A stretch of 50,751 nt of DNA from an uncultured Bacilli bacterium (GTDB lineage Bacteria > Bacillota_I > Bacilli_A > RF39 > UBA660), in contig CAJUNG010000005.1 of assembly GCA_910587725.1 (NCBI GenBank), positions 1 to 50,751 on the forward strand, written 5' to 3'. Shown one piece after another: positions 1-8,396 of this stretch (within the stretch, counting starts at the first letter, position 1; each line of letters starts with the position of its first letter). Position numbers and translations under genes: made by a program. A model generated the notes under the pieces. It had not been told where the DNA came from. It did not search any database and worked only from the letters and a program-made list of their open reading frames with translations.

Positions 1-2
1 AT

Positions 3-1076
3 ACAGCAGCAAGTGGAGGAAGTCAAGTGACAGCAAGTACTAAAGTTTCGATTACGGCAAACCAGACCTTATATGCAAGATGGACAGATGCTACGAATCC
101 AACCTTAACAGTTAAGGCACCTTCAGGAACTTCGAGTTCAAGTCCAACCTATACTACAAGTAGTAGTTATACAGTATCCGGAACAGCAAGTGATGGACAA
201 AGTGGATTAAAAAGTGTAACCGTAAATGGGTCTAGTGCAAGTATTTCTGGTTCCTCATGGAGTAGGGCAGTTAGTTTAGGTGCGAATGCGACAACGACGA
301 TAACCGTTATTGCAACAGACAATACAGGAAATAAGACAACCGTAACAAGATACGTTAGATATGATAGTGCTGCACCTACACTTACTGTTAGTGCACCAAG
401 TGGGAATATTAATACAACCGCAAGTAGTTATACAGTATCCGGAACGGTAAGTGATGCTTCAGGAATTGCTAGTGTAACCATCAATGGAAGTGCAGTGAGT
501 GTAGCAAGTAATGGAACATTTTCCAAGGCAGTTTCTTTAGCTAGTGGTAGTAATACCATTACGGTTATTGCTAAAGATAAAGCAGGTAGAACTTCTACCG
601 TGACGAGAACAATTTATCGTGCTGCGACTGCAGTTAGTGTTCCAACCCTTTCTTCAAATACTAATACTTTATACTCAAATTATTTTAATTCTTCTGGATA
701 TTTGCGTGCTCCTTATATGGCTTTTGATAAAAATAACAATACACATTGGTCTACAGTTAGTAATGCCAATTTATCTAATGGTAGTCAATATATTGGTTAT
801 AATTTTAAAAAAAATATTTTACTTACGTCAGTTTATTATTCCATTTGGTCACAAAATTGTAGTCTTAGTTTTGTCGTACAAGGATATAACGGTTCTAGTT
901 GGGTGAATTTAAGTAATACGATTACCATGGGATATAACGCTCAAGAAGCAAAAACGATTACGATTTCTACAGGTACATTTTGTAGTCAATTTCGAATTGT
1001 CTTTGTCGGTGGTGGTACTTCAGGAGATGCGAATGGGGTTTGTGTAAAGCAATTACAGTTTAATGGATACTCTTAA
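3..1076 (+). CDS. Surface adhesin, C-terminal part (InlB-like repeat, Ig-like repeats, F5/8-type domain); truncated by window edge
   Basis: The reading frame is open from the left edge, so the true start lies outside the window. The first ~25 residues end in ANQTLYARWTD, the typical end of a Listeria-Bacteroides (InlB B-type) repeat. Two similar ~88-residue bacterial Ig-like repeats follow (about residues 28-118 and 119-205), each with SSYTVSGT, SVT(V/I)NG and TITVIA..D..G. The last ~145 residues (AFDKNNNTHWST onwards) look like a discoidin/F5-8 type C or CBM32 carbohydrate-binding domain. Composition is Ser/Thr/Asn-rich, as in secreted proteins. No LPXTG motif or C-terminal membrane segment is seen, so surface retention must depend on the missing N-terminal part. 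Likely an extracellular glycan-binding adhesin. Confidence 0.8.
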   Translation, partial: TAASGGSQVTASTKVSITANQTLYARWTDATNPTLTVKAPSGTSSSSPTYTTSSSYTVSGTASDGQSGLKSVTVNGSSASISGSSWSRAVSLGANATTTITVIATDNTGNKTTVTRYVRYDSAAPTLTVSAPSGNINTTASSYTVSGTVSDASGIASVTINGSAVSVASNGTFSKAVSLASGSNTITVIAKDKAGRTSTVTRTIYRAATAVSVPTLSSNTNTLYSNYFNSSGYLRAPYMAFDKNNNTHWSTVSNANLSNGSQYIGYNFKKNILLTSVYYSIWSQNCSLSFVVQGYNGSSWVNLSNTITMGYNAQEAKTITISTGTFCSQFRIVFVGGGTSGDANGVCVKQLQFNGYS

Positions 1077-1109
1077 AAATAATGATACTAGAAAAAGATT
1101 TAATGAAAT

Positions 1110-1137
1110 CAGCAAGTGATGAATTGCTGTTTTTTTT
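1110..1137 (+). terminator. Rho-independent terminator after the adhesin gene
   Basis: A perfect 6-bp stem CAGCAA/TTGCTG with an 8-nt loop is followed by eight T residues, 34 bp after the adhesin stop codon. Confidence 0.85.
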
Positions 1138-1158
1138 CTAGCATTTTTAAATTTTTTC

Positions 1159-1167
1159 TGGTATACT
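1159..1167 (+). promoter_or_regulatory. Extended -10 promoter for iscS-thiI
   Basis: TG-G-TATACT lies 27 bp upstream of the iscS start and just after a terminator. No good -35 is seen, as usual for extended -10 promoters. The same TGnTATAmT form precedes several other genes in the window. Confidence 0.5.
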
Positions 1168-1193
1168 TTGTTGTGGGAAAGGAAGTAGGATGT

Positions 1194-2324
1194 ATGATTT
1201 ATTTAGATTATTCGGCAACGACAAAAGTATCGGATGAAGTATTATCTAGTTTTTGTAAAGTGGAACAAGAATATATCGGAAATGCAAATTCCCTTCATCA
1301 GCTTGGCTTTGATGCAAAAAAACTTATGGAAAAAGCAGTAAGTCAAGTCGCTCATCTTCTTTCGGTCAAAGAAGAGGAAGTTATTTTTACTTCTAGTGCG
1401 AGTGAGGCGAATAATATGGTGTTAAAGGGTGTCTTAGCGCAGTATAAAAATCGAGGATGTCATATCATTACGACTAAGTTAGAACATTCCAGTATTCTAG
1501 ATACTTGTACATTTTTAGAAAAACAAGGAATAGAAGTTTCTTATGTTCCCGTTTTGGAAAATGGTAAAGTTGATGAAGAAATGCTAAAAAAAATGATTCG
1601 AAAAGATACCGTTTTAGTCAGTATCCATGCAGTAAATAGTGAAGTTGGTATCGTTCAGGATATCTCTCGTCTTGCGTTACTTATTCATGAGAAAAATCCA
1701 TTAACCTTTTTTCATGTCGATGGAACACAAGCGGTAGGAAAAATTCCTGTTTGTTTAGAAAATGTTGATTTGTTTACTTTTTCTGCTCATAAAATTTATG
1801 GACTTAAAGGAATTGCCTGTTTGATAAAAAAAAGAAATGTAGGTCTTGTTCCTTTAATTCATGGAGGAAAAAGCCAAAGTGAATTTCGTAGTGGGACACC
1901 GAGTGTTAGTTTAATGGTATCTTTAGCCAAAGCACTTCGTCTTGCTTTAGATGATTTATTTGAAAAACAAGAGAAAGTAAAAAAATTAAATGCAATTTTA
2001 CGAGAAGAACTATTAAAAATAGATGGAGTTACCATTAATAGTCCAGAAGACGCTACTTCCTATATCTTAAATCTTAGTGTTTTTCCGATAAAACCAGAAG
2101 TTATGCTTCATGCTTTAGAACAAGAAGGGATTTATCTTTCTACGAAAACTGCTTGTAGTAAGGATTCTGGTGATTCAATTAGCTTATTAGCAATGGGAAA
2201 GCCTCATGAAATTTGTGGGTTTTCGCTTCGTATTAGTCTTTCTTATTTGACCACAGAAGAAGAGATAAGGACATTTTTAAAAATTTTTCAAAAAAAAATC
2301 AAAGAATTAAATTTTAGAAAGTAG
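1194..2324 (+). CDS. iscS: Cysteine desulfurase (IscS/NifS family)
   Basis: PLP-dependent enzyme that removes sulfur from cysteine and passes it on as a persulfide. The N-terminus MIYLDYSATT is typical of the family. The PLP lysine sits in FSAHK (Lys200), with the upstream HVDGTQA segment, and the persulfide cysteine in STKTACSKD (Cys321), a short-loop arrangement as in the NifS-like enzymes paired with ThiI in Bacillus. The length of 376 aa is normal. The start at 1194 is preferred over upstream in-frame codons because it has the RBS GGAAAGGAAGTAGG and begins at the conserved N-terminus. thiI follows 12 bp later, so it probably supplies sulfur for tRNA 4-thiouridine. Confidence 0.93.
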   Translation: MIYLDYSATTKVSDEVLSSFCKVEQEYIGNANSLHQLGFDAKKLMEKAVSQVAHLLSVKEEEVIFTSSASEANNMVLKGVLAQYKNRGCHIITTKLEHSSILDTCTFLEKQGIEVSYVPVLENGKVDEEMLKKMIRKDTVLVSIHAVNSEVGIVQDISRLALLIHEKNPLTFFHVDGTQAVGKIPVCLENVDLFTFSAHKIYGLKGIACLIKKRNVGLVPLIHGGKSQSEFRSGTPSVSLMVSLAKALRLALDDLFEKQEKVKKLNAILREELLKIDGVTINSPEDATSYILNLSVFPIKPEVMLHALEQEGIYLSTKTACSKDSGDSISLLAMGKPHEICGFSLRISLSYLTTEEEIRTFLKIFQKKIKELNFRK

Positions 2325-2336
2325 GGAATACTAGTG

Positions 2337-3527
2337 ATGAATACCAGAGTAATTTTAATTAAATATGGAGAACTTACAACAAAGAAGGGAAATCGTAAAT
2401 TTTTTATTCAAACACTTTATCAAAATATTAAGAAAAAGCTATCTGCTTTCGATGTTGTGATTACTAAAGATATTTCTAGGATGTATATAGAATTCGAAGA
2501 AAAAGAAGAAGTTGATGTGTTAAAAAAAATACGAGAAGTTTTCGGTATTTATAATTTTCAAGTGGCTTATAAAGTAGAAAGCCAAGAAGAAGTAATTAAA
2601 GATACATGTCTTTCCATTCTTGAAAAAGAAAAATTTTCAACGTTTAAAGTGGAAACAAAGCGAAGCGATAAAGCATTTCCTATTTCTAGTATGGACTTTT
2701 CCCGAATGGTGGGTGGATATCTTTTAAAAAACTTAGAAGGAAAAAGGGTTGATGTTCATCAACCAGATTGTCTTTTACATATTGAAATATTAAAGGGATA
2801 TACTTATATTTATACAAATCAACATATGGGTCTCGGTGGATATCCTGTCGGTGTACAAGCACGAGGACTTTTAATGTTAAGTGGAGGAATTGATTCTCCT
2901 GTTGCTGGTTATCTTGCGTTAAAAAGAGGAATTCCTATCGATTGTGTTTACTTTGAATCGCTTCCTCATACTTCTCTAGAAGCTCGAGAAAAAGTAATTC
3001 AACTTTCAAGAAAACTTGCCAAATACAAAGATTCTATTCGTTTAATGATTGTGCCTTTTACAGAAATTCAAGAAGCAATTTATAAACATTGTAATCCTGA
3101 TTATACCATTACCATTATGCGGAGAATGATGTATCGAATCATGGAGAGTTTGGCAAAAAAGTATAAAGCATTATCTATTATTAATGGAGAGAGTGTAGGA
3201 CAGGTTGCTTCTCAAACCTTAGAAAGTATGTATGTCATTAATTCAGTGACTAGTATGCCAGTCATTCGACCAGTTGCTTGCTTTGACAAATTAGAAATTA
3301 TTGAGCTTGCTAAAAAAATAGATACTTATGATATTAGTATTCTACCATTCGAAGATTGCTGTACTGTGTTTGTGCCAAAACATCCAGTAATTCATCCTAC
3401 AATGGAATCCTGCATAAAAAATGAAGAAAAATTTGATTATCTTTCTTTCATTGAACGTTGTATTGAACGTGTAGAAATACTGAATATTACGGAAGAAGAA
3501 CAAGACTCTACAACGGATTTATTTTAA
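2337..3527 (+). CDS. thiI: tRNA 4-thiouridine synthetase ThiI
   Basis: ATP-dependent enzyme that thiolates U8 of tRNA (and in some bacteria serves thiamine synthesis). An N-terminal ferredoxin-like plus THUMP region covers about residues 1-165. The PP-loop ATP pyrophosphatase motif SGGIDSP is at residues 182-188 and a catalytic-domain cysteine pair is near EDCCTVF. At 396 aa it lacks the C-terminal rhodanese domain of the E. coli enzyme, matching the Bacillus-type protein that depends on a dedicated cysteine desulfurase, which is the gene immediately upstream. ATG at 2337 is chosen over GTG at 2334 because of spacing from the RBS TAGGGA. Confidence 0.93.
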   Translation: MNTRVILIKYGELTTKKGNRKFFIQTLYQNIKKKLSAFDVVITKDISRMYIEFEEKEEVDVLKKIREVFGIYNFQVAYKVESQEEVIKDTCLSILEKEKFSTFKVETKRSDKAFPISSMDFSRMVGGYLLKNLEGKRVDVHQPDCLLHIEILKGYTYIYTNQHMGLGGYPVGVQARGLLMLSGGIDSPVAGYLALKRGIPIDCVYFESLPHTSLEAREKVIQLSRKLAKYKDSIRLMIVPFTEIQEAIYKHCNPDYTITIMRRMMYRIMESLAKKYKALSIINGESVGQVASQTLESMYVINSVTSMPVIRPVACFDKLEIIELAKKIDTYDISILPFEDCCTVFVPKHPVIHPTMESCIKNEEKFDYLSFIERCIERVEILNITEEEQDSTTDLF

Positions 3528-3605
3528 GGAAAAAATTACCAATTAATTTTTTGTATGAAAATTTCACTTTCGCTACAATCTATTAGTGTAGAGGAGGTGA
3601 AACAA

Positions 3606-3824
3606 ATGAACAACAACAACACTAACTCAATGAAAATGAGAGTTCCAGGTGCTAAACAAGCAATCGACAAAATGAAATACGAAATCGCTAATGAATTTGG
3701 TGTTAATTTAGGTCCAGATGCTACTAGTCGTGCAAACGGAAGCGTTGGTGGTGAAATCACTAGACGTTTAGTACAAAACGGAATGAACAACATTTCTTCA
3801 AGTTATAATAACCAAACTAGATAA
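3606..3824 (+). CDS. Small acid-soluble spore protein, alpha/beta type
   Basis: A DNA-binding protein that coats and protects spore DNA, 72 aa. It carries the family core: MKYEIANEFGVNLG with the germination-protease cleavage context (E-I-A), then ARANGSVGGEIT-like SRANGSVGGEITRRLV. The start at 3606 has the strong RBS GAGGAGGTGA five bases upstream; an earlier in-frame ATG at 3555 has none. The short Asn-rich N-terminus is unremarkable. It has its own terminator. Expression should be forespore-specific under sigma-G, whose gene lies at 21411-22187, but I could not identify a convincing sigma-G promoter by eye. Confidence 0.95.
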   Translation: MNNNNTNSMKMRVPGAKQAIDKMKYEIANEFGVNLGPDATSRANGSVGGEITRRLVQNGMNNISSSYNNQTR

Positions 3825-3842
3825 TTATTCTAGTTAGGAAAG

Positions 3843-3872
3843 GGAAACGATTAAAAGTTTCCTTTTTCTTTT
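3843..3872 (+). terminator. Terminator of the SASP gene
   Basis: A 6-bp stem GGAAAC/GTTTCC with an 8-nt A-rich loop is followed by TTTTTCTTTTT. Confidence 0.8.
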
Positions 3873-3990
3873 TATCTAAATACTTCTCTTATTCAGGAAG
3901 TATTTTTTGCTGTTTTATTTTTTCTTTATAGACAGATTTTTCTATTACGGTTGACAGAAATTCATCTAAATGATTGACGTAAAGTAAAAT

Positions 3991-4891
3991 TCATTTGGCA
4001 AGTTCTTCTTTTTCTTCATGGAGTTTGATGGACAAATTTTTTAGTGCTTCTTCTAATGTGGATAAGTTCATCTTTTTGATTTTCTCAAATGATAGTATTG
4101 TTTTATTATCTCCTTCAATAATTTCAATATATTTTTTGATTAGCGTTATCTTTAAAGAAGCAAAATTATTTTTATTTTTGGGATAGTGAATTATGCGATA
4201 TCCTTCTAAAACTTGATAGCTCATAGGAAATAGAATTTCCGATGGATTTATGGTTTCGTATCTTATATCGAGAAAATCTGTACATTGCTTTCATTTTTCA
4301 TTTAAGGAATACCGATTGTATCCTTGAACTTCTATACGATAAGGATATTTTTTATATCTTCTTTTTACAATTTTGATGATGTCACAATCTATTTTTATTT
4401 CTGTCTTTTTATCTTTTTGATAAAATCCAATTGGTTTTGGGATTTTGAGTCCAGGGTCTAAAATGAGATAGTATATTTTATTCTCTCTCTTTGTTGGTAA
4501 TGATAAAGCAATGTGGGCTTCTTTCATTAATTTATCTCCAGATTTACTTGAAAATTCAACAGATTTATAAGAGATATAATTTGTTTTTATATTTCTTTCT
4601 TCTAGTTTTTCTTTTAACAATCTCGTCTTTGTAATAGCAATTAAATCTCAAACTAGAATAATCTTGGATATCTTCTATTGCTTTTTTAAAATTTTCTTGG
4701 TAACTTTCTTTTAATAACTTTAATAAGTCTACTGTGCTATAAATTGTTGTCGTAACCACTTCATCAATTAATTTTTCTAAATCTATATCGATGGTTTCAT
4801 AAGGAATAAGATTTTTCAAATCAATTTTCCTTTTTAAAATTGTAGGTCCGTTTTTTCTAGTAATTTTTTTCATATTAAAAATTCCTTCCAA
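3991..4891 (-). pseudogene. Decayed hypothetical gene with a frameshift and an internal stop
   Basis: Three minus-strand open segments (4891-4565, 4620-4291, 4224-3991) read as one ~300-residue protein. The first two overlap in different frames near 4640, where the second frame continues as IAITKTRLLKEKLEERN. The second and third are in the same frame, separated by one TGA at 4291-4293. No family is recognised. The middle part has an EAHIAL segment followed by YYLILDP, faintly like the His and Asp blocks of transglutaminase/arylamine-acetyltransferase folds, but no catalytic Cys can be assigned. The start (MEGIFNMKK or MKKITRK) lies divergent from spoVAC. The TGA is unlikely to be recoded, since TGA is used as a stop elsewhere in the window. 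Confidence 0.6.
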
Positions 4892-4975
4892 TTTCTTTAA
4901 TTCTTTATTTTATATTTTACTTAAGGGAAATTCTTGTATTATGTATTTTTCTTCTTTTTTTTGAAAAATATTCCC

Positions 4976-5002
4976 TTGTTAATAATATTATATTATTAAC
5001 AA
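4976..5002. repeat. 27-bp near-perfect inverted repeat in the divergent intergenic region
   Basis: 11-bp arms TTGTTAATAAT and ATTATTAACAA flank a 5-nt centre. It lies between the minus-strand pseudogene and spoVAC in very AT-rich sequence. It could be an operator or a cruciform; there is no T-tract, so it is not a typical terminator. Confidence 0.5.
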
Positions 5003-5159
5003 CAGCTTTTCATTAATATGTTTTTAACGTTTTTTTGATAAGAAGTTTTTGAAATCAAATTTCTTTTAAAATTAAGAAAGAAGAATTACTTTTTTTCTGT
5101 CTACATTTTTTGGTATAGAAAAAGAAATTTGGAAAATACTAGAAATGGGTGATGAAATA

Positions 5160-5600
5160 ATGGAGAAAGGAAAATACGAGAAAATTGTTGCCAAACATAA
5201 GCCGACAGAAACGAGAGCACAAAATGCATTTATTGCGTTTGTTACTGGAGGACTTATTGGTGCAGGAGCTCAACTTTTGACTGAACTTTATATGGGATGG
5301 TTTGATATTCCTAAAGCGGATGCTTCTACATTTATGCTAGTGACGTTAATCTTTTTTGCTTGTCTTTTTACGGCAATGGGATTTTTTGATAAGTGGGTCA
5401 CTTTCTGTAAATGTGGATTGATTATTCCAATTACGGGATTTGCCCACTCGATGATGTCTTCAGGTCTTGAGTATAAAAAAGAAGGACCAATTTTTGGAAT
5501 TGGAAGCAATGTCTTTAAGTTGGCAGGTAGTGTAATTTTATATGGAATCGTATCAGCGTGGTTTTTTGGACTTTTACGCTTGATTATTATGGGAGGTTAA
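5160..5600 (+). CDS. spoVAC: Stage V sporulation protein AC (SpoVAC)
   Basis: Inner-membrane component of the spore channel that loads and releases Ca-dipicolinic acid. In Bacillus SpoVAC behaves as a mechanosensitive channel. The protein is 146 aa with about four hydrophobic segments (FIAFVTGGLIGAGAQLL, FMLVTLIFFACLFTAMGFF, CGLIIPITGFAHSM and the C-terminal segment); the family block ITGFAHSMMSSGLEYKKEG is present. ATG at 5160 is preferred to ATG at 5145 because GGGTGAT lies six bases upstream. It is the first gene of a three-gene operon, 4 bp before spoVAD. Confidence 0.95.
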   Translation: MEKGKYEKIVAKHKPTETRAQNAFIAFVTGGLIGAGAQLLTELYMGWFDIPKADASTFMLVTLIFFACLFTAMGFFDKWVTFCKCGLIIPITGFAHSMMSSGLEYKKEGPIFGIGSNVFKLAGSVILYGIVSAWFFGLLRLIIMGG

Positions 5601-5604
5601 AATT

Positions 5605-6603
5605 ATGACATTTCAGTATAAAAATGTATACTTAGAAAATACGGCGACGATTGCTGGTCCTTATGAAGCTAAGGGACCACTAGCGAAATATTTTGATGTT
5701 ACCTTTGATGACTTGTATTATGGAGAAAAATCTTGGGAACAAGCAGAAGCAAAGATGTTAGAAGATACATTAGAATTGTTACTACAAAAGTCGAAAACAA
5801 AAAAAGAGAATATTGATGTTGTCATTTCTGGAGATTTGATGAATCAGATTACTTCTTCTTGTTATTCTAATTTAAAGAATCATATTCCTTTTCTTGGAAT
5901 TTATAGTGCTTGTGCGACTTCGGTAGAGGGACTAATTATTGCGAGTAACTTTATTGATGGAAAGAAAGTAAAAAATGCGATAGTTGCGACTTCTTCCCAT
6001 AATATGAGTAGTGAAAAACAATTTAGGAATCCGACTGAATATGGAGCACCAAAGCCAAAAACAGCAACATTTACTTCAACTGGTGGAGCGGCTTTTCTAC
6101 TAAGTAATCAAAAGTCCTCAGTTAGAGTAGAATCGGCAACCATTGGTAAAATCAATGACTTAGAGCAAACTGACCCGTTACATATGGGAAGTGTTATGGC
6201 TCCTGCTGCTGCGGATACGATATATACACACTTAAAGGATTTAAATCGGGATATTAGCTATTATGATTTAGTGGTTACGGGAGATTTGGGGCTTTACGGA
6301 AAAGAGATTCTTATCGATTTTATGAAAGAAGAATATCAACTTGATATTAGTAAGCATTATAATGATTGTGGAATTATGTTATATGACCTTGAGCAACAGA
6401 AGGAGTGCTTAGCTGGAGGAAGTGGACCTGTTTGTAGTGCATTAGTTAATGCAAGTATGCTTTATGATTACTTAAAATCAGGTAAGTTTAAAAAAATTCT
6501 TTGGGTAGCAACGGGAGCTTTGTTCTCTCCACAAATGGTATATCAGCATCAAAATATTTTAAGTATTGCTCATGCGGTTAGTTTGGAGGTGGCTGGAGAA
6601 TGA
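5605..6603 (+). CDS. spoVAD: Stage V sporulation protein AD (SpoVAD)
   Basis: Dipicolinic-acid-binding subunit of the SpoVA channel with a thiolase/ketosynthase-like fold. It is 332 aa, the usual size. The thiolase-like nucleophile block appears as IYSACATSVEGL, followed by SSHNMSSEKQFRNPTEYG and TSTGGAAFLL, all strongly conserved in SpoVAD. The RBS GGGAGGT sits 7 bases before ATG. The gene overlaps spoVAE by 4 bp (ATGA), showing translational coupling. The larger Bacillus operon also has spoVAA, AB, AEa and AF; here only the AC-AD-AEb core seen in many clostridia is present. Confidence 0.96.
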   Translation: MTFQYKNVYLENTATIAGPYEAKGPLAKYFDVTFDDLYYGEKSWEQAEAKMLEDTLELLLQKSKTKKENIDVVISGDLMNQITSSCYSNLKNHIPFLGIYSACATSVEGLIIASNFIDGKKVKNAIVATSSHNMSSEKQFRNPTEYGAPKPKTATFTSTGGAAFLLSNQKSSVRVESATIGKINDLEQTDPLHMGSVMAPAAADTIYTHLKDLNRDISYYDLVVTGDLGLYGKEILIDFMKEEYQLDISKHYNDCGIMLYDLEQQKECLAGGSGPVCSALVNASMLYDYLKSGKFKKILWVATGALFSPQMVYQHQNILSIAHAVSLEVAGE

Positions 6604-6950
6604 TTTATATTTATTCTTTTCTATTTGCGGGATTTGTATCGATGGTAGGTCAAATTATTCTAGATAATACAAAACTTTCAGCAGGGCATATTACCTCTAT
6701 CTTTGTTGTCGTTGGTGCATTCTTAGATACGTTTAGCATCTATGATATGATTATTACTCATGTTGGTGCAGGAGCGTTAGTGCCAATTACTAGTTTTGGT
6801 CATTCATTAATTCATGGTGCTCTTGCTAAGGCGAGTGATATGGGAATTATGGGACTTCTTATGGGGATGTTTGACCTTACGGCAAGTGGAATTACCGCAG
6901 CAATTGTCTTTACCTTTATTTTTACTTTAATTTTTAATCCCAAAAACTAA
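6600..6950 (+). CDS. spoVAE: Stage V sporulation protein AE (SpoVAEb type)
   Basis: A small (116 aa) membrane protein of the SpoVA dipicolinate channel. Four hydrophobic stretches cover almost the whole length, with the conserved GAGALVPITSFGHSLIHGAL block that is also related to the SpoVAC ITGFAHSM motif. Start by ATGA overlap with spoVAD. Last gene of the operon, followed after 16 bp by a terminator. Confidence 0.94.
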   Translation: MIYIYSFLFAGFVSMVGQIILDNTKLSAGHITSIFVVVGAFLDTFSIYDMIITHVGAGALVPITSFGHSLIHGALAKASDMGIMGLLMGMFDLTASGITAAIVFTFIFTLIFNPKN

Positions 6951-6966
6951 AGATGATGATTTTAAA

Positions 6967-6999
6967 AATTGTGTTTACCAGTTAAGCACGATTTTTTAT
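6967..6999 (+). terminator. Terminator of the spoVA operon
   Basis: A 10-bp stem AATTGTGTTT/AAGCACGATT with two G-U pairs and a 7-nt loop is followed by TTTTTATTTT. Confidence 0.7.
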
Positions 7000-7060
7000 T
7001 TTACCAGTAATCAAAAAAGTAGAAAACTTTTTTCTTCACTTAAAAATGATTCATGTTGAA

Positions 7061-7363
7061 TTATTTTTGTTTGGAGATTTCGATGATTTTATTCATATCG
7101 TCATCTTTTGCCATAATATTTTTGTGTTGTTTCCTACATTTTTCACATTGATAAACAATCTTAAATGTATCTTTAAATTTTTCAATCCCTACTGGTTTTA
7201 ATAAACCTTTACAAGGATTTTGTCTATCTCCAGGATTGATGTCTACATGTTTAGAGTATAGACAATAAGGACAGTGGTCGCGTGCGGTGACTTTTAATTT
7301 TTCGACTTTTTTTCCACAATGTTCACAAATAAATTCTTCATCAATCATGGTAAATTTCTTCAT
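7061..7363 (-). CDS. RNHCP-domain zinc-ribbon protein
   Basis: A 100-aa protein with paired Cys motifs: FICEHCGKKV, ARDHCPYCLYSKHVD, a lone NPCKG and YQCEKCRKQHKN. The central block is the RNHCP domain (here R-D-H-C-P-x-C-L-x-S-x-H-V-D). The family is small, probably binds zinc and has no established function. The start has a good RBS (AAGGAGAGGC on the minus strand). It stands alone, convergent with the spoVA operon and divergent from scpA. A nucleic-acid-binding role is plausible from the zinc-ribbon pattern but is inference. Confidence 0.85.
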   Translation of the reverse strand: MKKFTMIDEEFICEHCGKKVEKLKVTARDHCPYCLYSKHVDINPGDRQNPCKGLLKPVGIEKFKDTFKIVYQCEKCRKQHKNIMAKDDDMNKIIEISKQK

Positions 7364-7543
7364 TTTTGCCTCTCCTTTTTCTTGTTTTAATTATAGTTAA
7401 TGTATCAAAGAATGTTTTTTCTGTCAATTTCCGTTTTTGTGGATTTTGTGATTGACTTTAGTTGGTAAATGTTCATTTTTTAAGGTGTTGTCGTGGAAAT
7501 TTTCAGATATCTTGTAATTTTTTCTCCTTTTTTTCAAAACTTA

Positions 7544-7552
7544 TGTTATACT
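7544..7552 (+). promoter_or_regulatory. Extended -10 promoter for scpAB
   Basis: TG-T-TATACT lies 127 bp upstream of the scpA start, leaving a ~120-nt leader that holds no recognisable riboswitch. Confidence 0.45.
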
Positions 7553-7678
7553 TGAGTTAATCCTAATCATCCGTAGGAAGGAAGTTCACAATTTTTAAAA
7601 TTGATACGTACCTTCTTTTTTGTGGACGTATTTTTGTTTTTGATTTTGAAAATGTTGTCGAAAGGAGGATTTTGTTTT

Positions 7679-8395
7679 ATGGATTATCAAGTTTCATTAG
7701 ATGCCTTTTCTGGACCTCTTGATTTACTTCTTCATTTGATTAAAGAGTCAAAAGTAGATATTATGGATATTCAAATCGAAGTGGTTGCCAATCAATATTT
7801 GGCTTATATTCAAAAGTTAGAAGAATTGAATTTGAATGTTGCGAGTGAATATTTGGTTATGGCAAGTGAGCTAGTTGAGATGAAAAGTAAACTTCTTCTT
7901 CCTAAAAAGACACTTTCTGAAGAGGAGGAAGAAGAGGAAGACCCAAAAGATGCGTTAATTCGAAAACTTTTAGAATACGAGCAGTATAAAAAAATGACAG
8001 AAAACTTTAAGGAATTAGAATCGATTCGTAGTGAGATTTATACGAAAACTCCAGAAAGTTTAAAGGAATATGTAGAAGATGGTGCTAATATGTCTATTGA
8101 TGTATCTTTAGATGAATTGATGGATGCTTTTTCAAAGTTTTTAAAGCGGAAGCAGGAGATGAAACCATTATCTACTAAGGTTACTAAAAAAGAAATTACG
8201 GTAGAAGAAAGACGGAGTTCAATTCGTCATATTTTAAAAGAAAAAAAACGAGTTTTATTTACAGAACTTTTTGATGTGTTTACTAAGGAATATATGGTTG
8301 TGACGTTTTTGGCAATTTTAGAAATGGCAAGAAGTCACGAGGCTTGTATTAAGCAAGATTTTTTATTTGATGCAATTATTGTCGAGGTGGTATAA
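7679..8395 (+). CDS. scpA: Segregation and condensation protein ScpA
   Basis: The kleisin subunit that bridges SMC heads in bacterial condensin and is needed for chromosome segregation. The protein is 238 aa; its N-terminus YQVSLDAFSGPLDLLLHLI is the family signature, with an acidic linker (SEEEEEEEDPKD) in the middle and a C-terminal winged helix (VVTFLAILEMAR). The start at 7679 has AAAGGAGGAT eight bases upstream; the longer in-frame extension to 7601 lacks an RBS and homology. scpB starts one base after its stop codon. Confidence 0.95.
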   Translation: MDYQVSLDAFSGPLDLLLHLIKESKVDIMDIQIEVVANQYLAYIQKLEELNLNVASEYLVMASELVEMKSKLLLPKKTLSEEEEEEEDPKDALIRKLLEYEQYKKMTENFKELESIRSEIYTKTPESLKEYVEDGANMSIDVSLDELMDAFSKFLKRKQEMKPLSTKVTKKEITVEERRSSIRHILKEKKRVLFTELFDVFTKEYMVVTFLAILEMARSHEACIKQDFLFDAIIVEVV

Positions 8396-8396
8396 C

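Noticed and set aside
3540..3600. Sigma-G promoter for the SASP gene
   Set aside because: TGAAAA at 3556 is a fair -35, but no matching -10 lies at the required 17-18 bp spacing.
4288..4296. Recoding of TGA as tryptophan to rejoin two minus-strand segments
   Set aside because: Normal genes here end in TGA with ATGA overlaps (spoVAD/spoVAE, methyltransferase/pseudouridine synthase, thioredoxin-like/trmL), and the same relic also has a frameshift, so decay is the simpler reading.
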